This document shows, piece after piece, positions 1 to 5,481 of a stretch of DNA of 5,709 nt (positions within the stretch are counted from its first letter, which is position 1; the number at the start of each line of letters is the position of its first letter). This DNA comes from Chlamydiota bacterium. GTDB taxonomy: Bacteria > Chlamydiota > Chlamydiia > Chlamydiales > Rhabdochlamydiaceae. The stretch spans positions 1 to 5,709 of the forward strand of contig DAIEPN010000053.1 of assembly GCA_027348355.1 (NCBI GenBank), given 5' to 3'. The position numbers and the translations under genes were made by a program. A model generated the notes under the pieces. That model searched no databases. It saw nothing but the letters and a program-made list of their open reading frames with translations, and was not told where the DNA came from.

Positions 1-885
1 GATAACTTAGAACAAGGCGCAAAATGGAAAAACCTAATTGGTAAAAAGTACTATGATTTTATTGTGATCAATGAACTGTTCCCTTGGCTTGTAGGACGAG
101 AGAAGGATATCGAAGCATTTATCCATTTAGGCGCGTGTTCGAATACGTTAGAAACAAATGGAGATTACATTCTAGAAAACAACTATCGCTATAGCGTGAA
201 GATTGCTGAATATGCCCTTGAGAACAACCATAGATTTATTTATGCCTCGTCCGCAGCAACATATGGTAATGGATCTCTTGGATTCTCTGATGACCATGAC
301 ATGATTGATAAGCTTGAGCCTCTCAACCTATATGGATTTTCTAAACAGATGTTTGATATGTGGGCAAAAGAGCAAGGTGTTTTACAAAAGCTTGTTGGAC
401 TCAAATATTTCAATGTATATGGTCCTAATGAAGCTCATAAAGGAAACATGTCCTCTATGGTCTACAAAATGTATCCCTCTGTTGTAGAAAAAGGCGTAGT
501 CTCTCTTTTCAAGTCAACTGAACCAGATAAGTACGCAGATGGTGCGCAAGTCAGAGATTTTATCTATGTAAAAGATGCTGTGAAAATGACATGCAATTTT
601 TTAGAAAATGATATTGGTGGTATATTTAACATAGGAACTGGACAAGCAACAACTTGGAATGCATTAGCCAAAGCTCTTTTTAAAGCTGCAAAAAAACCTG
701 AAAAGATCGAGTATATTGAAACTCCTAAGAGCTTAGCTGCGCAATATCAAAATTATACAAAAGCGGAGATGGCTAAATATTGCAAGGCTTTTTCTCTTCC
801 AGGATATGTATCCCTTGATTATCCGCTTGAAAAAGCTGTTGCGGATTACGTCACTAATTACCTTTCCAAGGATGCAAGATGGTAA
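1..885 (+). CDS. hldD: ADP-L-glycero-D-manno-heptose 6-epimerase, 5' end outside window
   Basis: Partial gene. The frame is open from base 1, giving 294 visible residues. E. coli HldD has 310 residues, and its segment beginning DNLKDG matches the DNLEQG at the left edge, so about 30 N-terminal residues (the NAD(P)-binding GxxGxxG start) lie outside the window. The enzyme is an extended short-chain dehydrogenase that converts ADP-D-glycero- to ADP-L-glycero-D-manno-heptose, the precursor of LPS inner-core heptose, in the cytosol. Visible signatures are HLGACS, ASSAATYG (around residues 82-89), the catalytic pair in YGFSK (Tyr111, Lys115 of the visible part), KYFNVYGPNEAHKG, VRDFIYVKDAV and FNIGTG. 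A GTG at base 64 is an internal codon, not the start. The stop lies 7 bp inside the next gene, hldE, which acts in the same pathway, so the two are almost certainly co-transcribed. No frameshift or missing catalytic residue is visible. Confidence 0.95.
   Translation, partial: DNLEQGAKWKNLIGKKYYDFIVINELFPWLVGREKDIEAFIHLGACSNTLETNGDYILENNYRYSVKIAEYALENNHRFIYASSAATYGNGSLGFSDDHDMIDKLEPLNLYGFSKQMFDMWAKEQGVLQKLVGLKYFNVYGPNEAHKGNMSSMVYKMYPSVVEKGVVSLFKSTEPDKYADGAQVRDFIYVKDAVKMTCNFLENDIGGIFNIGTGQATTWNALAKALFKAAKKPEKIEYIETPKSLAAQYQNYTKAEMAKYCKAFSLPGYVSLDYPLEKAVADYVTNYLSKDARW
868..872 (+). promoter_or_regulatory. Ribosome binding site of hldE inside hldD
   Basis: AAGGA lies 6 nt upstream of the ATG at 879, within the last codons of hldD. 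It fixes the hldE start. Together with the 7-bp overlap of stop and start, it suggests translational coupling of the two heptose genes. Confidence 0.7.
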
Positions 886-2234
886 AGCTAATCGGTATGC
901 TCAGCAGATTTAATTCTTCTAAAGTACTCGTGATCGGGGACTTTATGCTTGATACGTACACAACCGGCAAGGTGCGTAGAATCTCTCCTGAAGCTCCGGT
1001 TTCTGTTTTGCATGTGAAAAAGCAAGAAAGTCTTCCCGGTGGAGCTGGAAACGTAGCTCTTAATTTAGTTTCTCTAGGTGCGGAAGTCATAGCCGTAGGG
1101 AGAGTAGGGGCCGATGATGCAGGAGAACAGCTTATAAACTGCCTGGAAAAAGAAGGTGTTGATGTTAGAGCTTTGTTTACAGAAAAAAATTTTAAAACCC
1201 CTGTAAAAAATCGTTTTATTGCCGACTCTCAACAAGTTCTTCGTGTTGATTTTGAAGATGTGGCTCCGATTACAGAAGAACTTGAACAAGTCGTGATTAA
1301 AAGAATTACAAGCTTAATGGACGATGTTCAAGTTGTAGCTATTTCTGACTATGGTAAAGGATTTCTCTCTAGAACGCTTCTGACAGCTACAATACAAATA
1401 GCCAAGATGAAGTCGATCCCTGTGATTGTAGATCCGAAAGGGGATGATTTTTCTAAATATTTAAGCGCCACAGTTTTGAAACCCAATCTTTCAGAAGCTT
1501 ATGCAGCTGCAAAACTTCCAAGTCATGCTCCCTTAGACCAAGTGGCTAAAGTTCTTTTGGAGAGCTGTAATGCAAAAATGTTACTCGTTACTCGGTCTGA
1601 AGTGGGGATGTCTTTATTTTATAAAGATGGTTCAAGCTTTGATTTTCCAGTCCGTGTCAAGGAAGTCAAAGACGTAACGGGTGCAGGCGATACAGTTCTT
1701 TCAATGATCTGTGTGACAATAGCCAATGGGATCGATATCAAATACGGAGCACAGCTTGCAAATATTGCCGCTGGAATTGCTATAGAACGTTTAGGGTGTG
1801 CAAGAATTAATCTGTCAGAGCTCTCTGTTCGTCTTCTTGAGTATGACGTCGATAATAAAGTCTTTGATGAGGAGCATCTTTTTGCTCTGCAACAAGCGCT
1901 TCGTGGTAAAGAATATTGTGTTTTAGGTCTTGATAGCTCTCATGGTATGTCAACCGCTCTTTTTAAACACATACGAACCCTGTCCCAAGAAAATCTCGAG
2001 AGAAAGCTCATTGTCTACGTACGCGATAGCGATCCGGATGAAGAATTTGTCTCTTTGCTCTCTTCTTTAGCGGAAGTCGATTTTATTGTATTAAAATGTG
2101 AAAGCTTAAAAAATCTTTGTGAGATTATCCATCCTGATGAGCTTTTTGTTCTTGATAAAGAGAGATTAATTGAGCTAAATCACACAGAGGATCTTCTATC
2201 TAGGTCTCAAGTGGACTTTTCTACCATTTCCTAA
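879..2234 (+). CDS. hldE: D-glycero-beta-D-manno-heptose-7-phosphate kinase with degenerate adenylyltransferase domain (HldE-like)
   Basis: The 451-residue protein compares with about 477 for E. coli HldE. Residues ~1-322 form a ribokinase/PfkB-type kinase that phosphorylates heptose 7-phosphate to the 1,7-bisphosphate. Visible signs are GDFMLD (20-25), RRISPEAPV (33-41), GGAGNVA (54-60), SDYGKG (156-161), VDPKG (184-188), KPN (201-203), VTRSEVGMS (237-245) and DVTGAGDT (265-272), with catalytic base Asp271. All kinase hallmarks are present. Residues ~328-451 align with the C-terminal cytidylyltransferase-like domain: CVLGLDSSHG, LIVYVRDSD, AEVDFIVLKCE, IIHPDELFV. However, the HxGH motif is HGMS (355-358), with the second His lost, the segment carrying KG...RP is missing, and the KGxDY equivalent is absent. 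The adenylyltransferase step is probably not done by this protein. No frameshift explains this, because the domain remains alignable to the end. The gene follows hldD with a 7-bp overlap and its own AAGGA site. Kinase call very sure; loss of C-terminal activity inferred. Confidence 0.92.
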   Translation: MVKLIGMLSRFNSSKVLVIGDFMLDTYTTGKVRRISPEAPVSVLHVKKQESLPGGAGNVALNLVSLGAEVIAVGRVGADDAGEQLINCLEKEGVDVRALFTEKNFKTPVKNRFIADSQQVLRVDFEDVAPITEELEQVVIKRITSLMDDVQVVAISDYGKGFLSRTLLTATIQIAKMKSIPVIVDPKGDDFSKYLSATVLKPNLSEAYAAAKLPSHAPLDQVAKVLLESCNAKMLLVTRSEVGMSLFYKDGSSFDFPVRVKEVKDVTGAGDTVLSMICVTIANGIDIKYGAQLANIAAGIAIERLGCARINLSELSVRLLEYDVDNKVFDEEHLFALQQALRGKEYCVLGLDSSHGMSTALFKHIRTLSQENLERKLIVYVRDSDPDEEFVSLLSSLAEVDFIVLKCESLKNLCEIIHPDELFVLDKERLIELNHTEDLLSRSQVDFSTIS

Positions 2235-2296
2235 GTGTGCTAGTCTTTTACAATAAACGAAAATAATCAAACCTTGACAAGACCTCTCGCGAGAAC

Positions 2297-2328
2297 AAAA
2301 AAATGGGTGATAATGAAAAATTTTCACC
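2297..2328 (-). terminator. Possible rho-independent terminator of htpX
   Basis: Read on the minus strand, about 20 bp past the htpX stop, GGTGA (2328-2324) can pair with TCACC (2310-2306) around a 13-nt AT-rich loop. CAT and a run of seven T (2303-2297) follow. The five-bp stem is short, so the call is tentative. No comparable hairpin with a T-run is visible for hldE on the plus strand. Confidence 0.35.
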
Positions 2329-2347
2329 TTCATGCCTTTTGGCCAGT

Positions 2348-3268
2348 CTAGAAAACAAGTCTTTTTAACTTTTCAATTCGTTTTTCTAAGGGAGGGTGAG
2401 TTGCAAAAATTGTGGCAAATCCCATTTTTTTAGGTGTAGATATTTTCATAGGCTCAAAAGATGGACGATCCGTTTTCTTATCTCTAATCTGTATACTTCT
2501 TTGAAGCGCTTCTAAAGCTAGGATCATTTTTTCTTTTCCAGCTAGATCGGCACCTCCTGCATCTGCCTTGAATTCTCTTCTTCTTGAAAAAGCCGCAACT
2601 ACGATTGAGCCTAAAATCATGAAAACAATTTCGAAAACAAAGACCATGATCATATAGCTGAAATAGGAAGGACTGGAAGAGGAGTTTTCACTACGTGCCC
2701 TAAGGACAGTAGAAAGTGCGTAAGCGAGGATTCGTGCTAAGAACATGACAAATGCGTTGACAATCCCCTGCAGTAGAGTCATCGTCACCATATCTCCGTT
2801 TGCAATATGGCTAATTTCATGAGCTAAAACTCCTTCTAATTCTTTAGAAGACATTTTTTGAAGCATTCCAGAGGATACAGCTACTAGAGATCTTTTTTTG
2901 GAAGGGCCTGTTGCAAATGCGTTCATTTCGGGAGAGGAGTAGACTCCGACTTCAGGTGTTACTGGTAAATTTGCATTTCTTGCGAGCTCTTCTATCATTT
3001 TGTATAAAGAACGAAGCTCTGGATCGGTTGTGTCTGGGGAGACAATTTTTACCCCCATTAAGGACTTTGCCATAATGCGAGATAGGCTAAGCGATATAAA
3101 TGCACCTCCCATACCCCAAACAAGACAAAAAATAAGCAGGGCATTGTAATTGATACCATGAGAATCTAGGTAAGGGCGGACATGGAGAAGGTTCAGTACA
3201 AAAGATAGAGTGATGACAACAAGAAAGTTGACAATTAGAAAGAGAACAATTCTTTTTGCTATGCCCAT
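2348..3268 (-). CDS. htpX: Membrane zinc metalloprotease HtpX (M48B family)
   Basis: The protein has 306 residues from the chosen start (E. coli HtpX, 293). HtpX degrades misfolded or damaged inner-membrane proteins, with its active site facing the cytosol. Two N-terminal membrane segments (about residues 6-28 and 41-65) precede a soluble part with VYSSPEMNAFATG and the zinc motif HEISH (150-154) within VLAHEISHIANGDMVT. Two further hydrophobic segments (about 169-191 and 205-227) follow, then FSRRREFKADAGGA, whose Glu232 is the expected third zinc ligand. FATHPPLEKRIEKL closes the protein, as is usual for the family. An in-frame ATG at 3283 would add five residues (MRSKT). I prefer 3268 because GGAG lies 7 nt upstream of it, the upstream ATG has no such site, and a candidate promoter would leave only ~8 nt before 3283. 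The gene is convergent with hldE and divergent from the coiled-coil gene, so probably monocistronic. All catalytic residues are intact. Confidence 0.96.
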   Translation of the reverse strand: MGIAKRIVLFLIVNFLVVITLSFVLNLLHVRPYLDSHGINYNALLIFCLVWGMGGAFISLSLSRIMAKSLMGVKIVSPDTTDPELRSLYKMIEELARNANLPVTPEVGVYSSPEMNAFATGPSKKRSLVAVSSGMLQKMSSKELEGVLAHEISHIANGDMVTMTLLQGIVNAFVMFLARILAYALSTVLRARSENSSSSPSYFSYMIMVFVFEIVFMILGSIVVAAFSRRREFKADAGGADLAGKEKMILALEALQRSIQIRDKKTDRPSFEPMKISTPKKMGFATIFATHPPLEKRIEKLKRLVF

Positions 3269-3275
3269 AGTTTTA

Positions 3276-3279
3276 CTCC
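3276..3279 (-). promoter_or_regulatory. Ribosome binding site deciding the htpX start
   Basis: GGAG on the minus strand sits 7 nt upstream of the ATG at 3268-3266. It lies downstream of the alternative ATG at 3283-3281, which itself has no purine-rich site at a suitable distance. Confidence 0.65.
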
Positions 3280-3297
3280 GCATTCACTACTGACAAC

Positions 3298-3306
3298 AAT
3301 ATATCA
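3298..3306 (-). promoter_or_regulatory. Candidate extended -10 promoter of htpX
   Basis: The minus strand reads TGATATATT, a TGn extension plus a 5/6 match to TATAAT. Transcription would begin near 3291, leaving a ~23-nt leader with the GGAG site. No good -35 box is visible 16-18 nt upstream; that stretch is A-rich (3309-3318 region). Prediction only. Confidence 0.4.
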
Positions 3307-3379
3307 TGCTTATTTTTTTTCGTTTATGAAAAAATTGAAAAGAAAAAAGAATTAGAGTACCAGAAAATATCGATTGTTC

Positions 3380-3388
3380 TGCTATATA
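3380..3388 (+). promoter_or_regulatory. Candidate extended -10 promoter of the coiled-coil membrane protein gene
   Basis: TGCTATATA is a TGn extension with a 4/6 match to TATAAT, placed so that transcription would start near 3395 and give a ~26-nt leader containing AGGTG (3409-3413), 7 nt before the ATG at 3421. No convincing -35 box is seen. It is divergent from the htpX promoter in the same 152-bp region. Confidence 0.35.
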
Positions 3389-3420
3389 TAAAAAAAAGTG
3401 TTGATAGCAGGTGTTTTCCC

Positions 3421-4353
3421 ATGTACGAGAAGATCGAGATAGGGGCAAGACAAGAAAATATTGGAAAAGATGGTGTGGGAATACAGGTTCCATCCTCAGC
3501 CTCTCTAACAAAAAAAATGAAAGTTTGGCTCTACCTGGGTCCATTCTTACTCCTTCTTTCTTTATCAGCGTCTTTACTTTTTCCTTTAAAATATCCACTA
3601 GCACAAGTGCTTTTTACATGTCTTGGACTTTTCTGTTGCAATTGCTGGAACATGAAAGGTTTTTGGGTTGCATTTTTAGGACTTTGTGTAATGGGCTACT
3701 TGCAAATCCAAAGTTTTTCTGGTCATGATAGAATTTGGTGTTTAGGCCTTATTGTCTCTTTTGCCATTAGCTTTCTTGTTACCGCGCTTTGCAGTACAGA
3801 ATTACATCTTCTAGTGAATCCTATCTATAAGGCCGTCCAAGAAAAGGAAGGCGTTTTACAAAAGATGCGCGAAGAGAATACACAAAAAGAGAGCAAAATT
3901 AAGTTTACTTTGGAAGATGTCCAGAAAAAGCTACAAAAAGCAGATAAAGATATCTCCATGTACAAAGAGTTTATACAAAACCTAGAAAAGCAGTACCAAA
4001 ATTTGGAACAGATCAGTAGATCTCAGTCGGAAGAAATTACATCTTTACAGGACAAGTCACTACAAATAGCAGGAGAACAATACCCTCCTTCTGAATGGGA
4101 AGACAGGTATAAACAGCTAAGAAAACAATTCCAAGAGAAATCTGATGTTTTGGACAAAACAAGAAAAGAGCTATTTGAAAAAGATCATAACTTTTTAGTT
4201 TTACACCGTGAAAGAATGTTATCTGCCATGCAAGAAGATACAGAGATATCAAAAATGATGCAAATCGTCTCTCTTCTTCATGAAGAAAATGAGCTTTTAG
4301 AGCAGCAGCTTTTATCCGTAGAAGACATTTTAGGGAAGTTTCTCTCCAACTAG
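3421..4353 (+). CDS. Putative multi-pass membrane protein with long C-terminal coiled coil; possible CT850-like chlamydial protein
   Basis: The product has 310 residues and no assigned enzymatic function. A 33-residue polar N-terminus ends in KKMK. Hydrophobic segments follow at about 34-54, 59-77, 80-97 and 105-125, probably four passes, leaving both ends on the same, likely cytosolic, side. This region holds seven cysteines, including CCNC at 72-75. From about 135 to 300 the protein is charged and rich in E, K, Q and L with heptad-like spacing, typical of coiled coil. It is broken near 218-226 (GEQYPPSEW). There is no cleavable signal peptide. AGGTG, 7 nt upstream, supports the ATG at 3421. 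The gene converges on map and overlaps its 3' end by 24 bp. In C. trachomatis the gene numbered next to map (CT851) is CT850, reported as a dynein-light-chain-interacting inclusion membrane protein. Position and architecture suggest relation, but sequence homology was not tested. Alternatives are a structural or division-associated coiled-coil protein, or a lineage-specific envelope protein. Confidence 0.85.
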   Translation: MYEKIEIGARQENIGKDGVGIQVPSSASLTKKMKVWLYLGPFLLLLSLSASLLFPLKYPLAQVLFTCLGLFCCNCWNMKGFWVAFLGLCVMGYLQIQSFSGHDRIWCLGLIVSFAISFLVTALCSTELHLLVNPIYKAVQEKEGVLQKMREENTQKESKIKFTLEDVQKKLQKADKDISMYKEFIQNLEKQYQNLEQISRSQSEEITSLQDKSLQIAGEQYPPSEWEDRYKQLRKQFQEKSDVLDKTRKELFEKDHNFLVLHRERMLSAMQEDTEISKMMQIVSLLHEENELLEQQLLSVEDILGKFLSN

Positions 4354-5217
4354 GGTGAGAATTTCATATCCATCTTTTGTAATCAGTACCGTATGTTCCC
4401 ATTGAGCACTAGATTTACCATCGGCTGTACGCGCAGTCCACTTGTCTATAGGATCTACGATGGACTCTCGCACTCCTGCATTGATCATGGGCTCGATTGT
4501 GAAGATCATCCCTTCAGCTAAGGGGATCTTACTTTGGTTGTAGCAGTGAGGGACATGGGGCGGTTCATGGAATTTTAATCCGACACCATGGCCTACAAAG
4601 GTATTGACGACAGAGCAGCCCTCGCTTGTAGCGTAATCTTGTATGCATTTTCCAATGTCACTAAGTAAAAGTCCCGGTTTTAAAATGGTGATCGCTCGGT
4701 GCAAACATTCGCGGGCAACTTCAACTAGATGTTTATTTTCATCACTTACCTTTCCGATCATGACCATTCTACTGCAGTCTCCATAATAACCTCCTAGGAT
4801 ACAGGTGATATCGATATTGAGAATATCTCCTTCTTTAAGAGGGGTATCATTTGGAATCCCATGACAGATTACCTCATTTAACGAAGTGCAAATCGGTTTA
4901 GGAAAGGGGGGGCTTCCATACCCTAAAGGTGCTGGAATAGCCCCGTATTTCTTATGTAGTTCATAGGCATAGTCACTGAGCTCATTAGTTGTGGCCCCGG
5001 CTTTTGCTCTTTTACAGGTCTCTTCTAAGATGAAAGCTGCTAATTGACATGCTTTTCGAATTCCATCAATTTGAGACTTGCTCTTTAGGATAATTCCATA
5101 CTGCTTTTCGTACCTCGAAGAAAGCTCATCAGAATTGATAGGTGCTTCCTCCGGAAAATGGCATTTTTTCCATTTGTTTTTACTACCGCACCAGCAAGGG
5201 TCATTTCTAGAAATCAT
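4330..5217 (-). CDS. map: Methionine aminopeptidase type I with N-terminal SEC-C zinc motif
   Basis: The 295-residue cytosolic enzyme removes the initiator methionine from nascent proteins. The N-terminus carries a SEC-C zinc-binding motif, DPCWCGSKNKWKKCH (Cys8, Cys10, Cys19, His20), as in chlamydial MAPs; in other proteins this motif binds zinc and ribosomes or SecB. The pita-bread catalytic domain follows from about residue 45 with all five metal ligands: Asp136 (NIDIT), Asp147 (GDCSRM), His210 (GHGVG), Glu242 (TIEPM) and Glu274 (QWEHT). His119 (ICHGIP) and His217 (FHEPP) are the substrate-side histidines. PAPLGYGSPPFPKPICTSLN is the usual type I signature region. An ATG at 5229 would add four residues (MRIF). 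I prefer 5217 because GAGGA precedes it by 5 nt, and a predicted promoter would start transcription about 4 nt before 5229. The 3' end overlaps the convergent coiled-coil gene by 24 bp. Expected to be essential; nothing catalytic is missing. Confidence 0.97.
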   Translation of the reverse strand: MISRNDPCWCGSKNKWKKCHFPEEAPINSDELSSRYEKQYGIILKSKSQIDGIRKACQLAAFILEETCKRAKAGATTNELSDYAYELHKKYGAIPAPLGYGSPPFPKPICTSLNEVICHGIPNDTPLKEGDILNIDITCILGGYYGDCSRMVMIGKVSDENKHLVEVARECLHRAITILKPGLLLSDIGKCIQDYATSEGCSVVNTFVGHGVGLKFHEPPHVPHCYNQSKIPLAEGMIFTIEPMINAGVRESIVDPIDKWTARTADGKSSAQWEHTVLITKDGYEILTLVGEKLP

Positions 5218-5222
5218 AAAAA

Positions 5223-5227
5223 TCCTC
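5223..5227 (-). promoter_or_regulatory. Ribosome binding site deciding the map start
   Basis: GAGGA on the minus strand is followed by TTTTT and then the ATG at 5217-5215. It overlaps the upstream in-frame ATG (5229-5227), which lacks a purine-rich site of its own, so the shorter protein is favoured. Confidence 0.6.
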
Positions 5228-5239
5228 ATAAGGAGTTCA

Positions 5240-5248
5240 AGTATAACA
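5240..5248 (-). promoter_or_regulatory. Candidate extended -10 promoter of map
   Basis: The minus strand reads TGTTATACT, a TGn extension plus TATACT (5/6 match to TATAAT). The start would fall near 5233, giving a ~16-nt leader to the ATG at 5217 that contains GAGGA. The -35 region (near CCCTTT) is poor, consistent with an extended -10 type. Confidence 0.45.
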
Positions 5249-5326
5249 AAGCGTCATTTTAAAGGGATCGATTTTGTAGGTGTTGTGGATTTTCGCTAGC
5301 TGCCTTTTCTGATTTTTCCCATCTTA

Positions 5327-5354
5327 TTGAAAATTAGATATTTAAATGTATTAT
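5327..5354 (+). promoter_or_regulatory. Candidate distal promoter upstream of the last gene
   Basis: TTGAAA (5327-5332) and TATTAT (5349-5354) are separated by 16 nt, a fair match to a vegetative sigma factor promoter. It would give a leader of about 120 nt to the ATG at 5482. The stretch is AT-rich, so chance matches are likely. Confidence 0.3.
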
Positions 5355-5402
5355 TTTGCAAGTTGTTTATAAATAGTGACTTGTTGAAATGGTTTTCCTG
5401 AA

Positions 5403-5439
5403 TATTTAATTATAATTAGAAATATGATATAATTAAATA
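5403..5439. repeat. 12-bp perfect AT-only inverted repeat overlapping predicted -10
   Basis: TATTTAATTATA (5403-5414) and TATAATTAAATA (5428-5439) are exact reverse complements separated by 13 nt. The right arm contains the best extended -10 of the region. It may be an operator for a dimeric regulator or an AT-rich hairpin. With only A and T in both arms the chance probability is raised, and it has no G/C stem or T-run typical of a terminator. Confidence 0.5.
5425..5433 (+). promoter_or_regulatory. Candidate proximal extended -10 promoter of the last gene
   Basis: TGATATAAT is a perfect TATAAT (5428-5433) with a TGn extension. The sequence 17 nt upstream (TTTAAT, 5405-5410) is a weak -35. 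Transcription from near 5440 would give a ~40-nt AT-rich leader. A second perfect TATAAT lies at 5411-5416, but the TTGAAA before it (5384-5389) is 21 nt away, too far. Confidence 0.45.
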
Positions 5440-5481
5440 AAATAAAAGCTCGTTTTTAATTAAAAAATAAAACAAAACTCT

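Noticed and set aside
64..66. GTG as start codon of hldD
   Set aside because: The frame is open to base 1 and the preceding residues (DNLEQGAKWKNL) align with the E. coli HldD interior, so the true start is outside the window.
1074..1289. Minus-strand frames within hldE (also 854-1090)
   Set aside because: Antisense to conserved kinase motifs of hldE; no start signals or recognisable product.
1860..2234. Frameshift as explanation of the abnormal HldE C-terminus
   Set aside because: The same frame keeps alignable segments through to the end (VDFIVL, IIHPDELFV), and no HxGH-like motif was noticed in this stretch outside the hldE frame, so divergence rather than a frameshift fits.
2274..2279. 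Perfect TTGACA -35 hexamer after hldE
   Set aside because: No -10 lies 16-18 nt downstream on the plus strand (A-run there; GATAAT at 2309 is 29 nt away), and no plus-strand gene follows before 3421.
3287..3604. Minus-strand frame of 105 codons and plus-strand frame 3411-3728
   Set aside because: Both overlap the coiled-coil gene, have no ribosome site, and their translations lack any domain signature; they are shadows of the real gene at 3421-4353.
5078..5299. Plus-strand frame of 73 codons over the map 5' end
   Set aside because: It lies antisense to the conserved SEC-C region of map and has no ribosome binding site or recognisable protein signature.
5453..5466. 14-bp palindrome TTTTTAATTAAAAA before the last gene
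   Set aside because: Homopolymer-like A/T composition makes this likely by chance; there is no loop or G/C stem for a terminator, so it is not listed as a feature.
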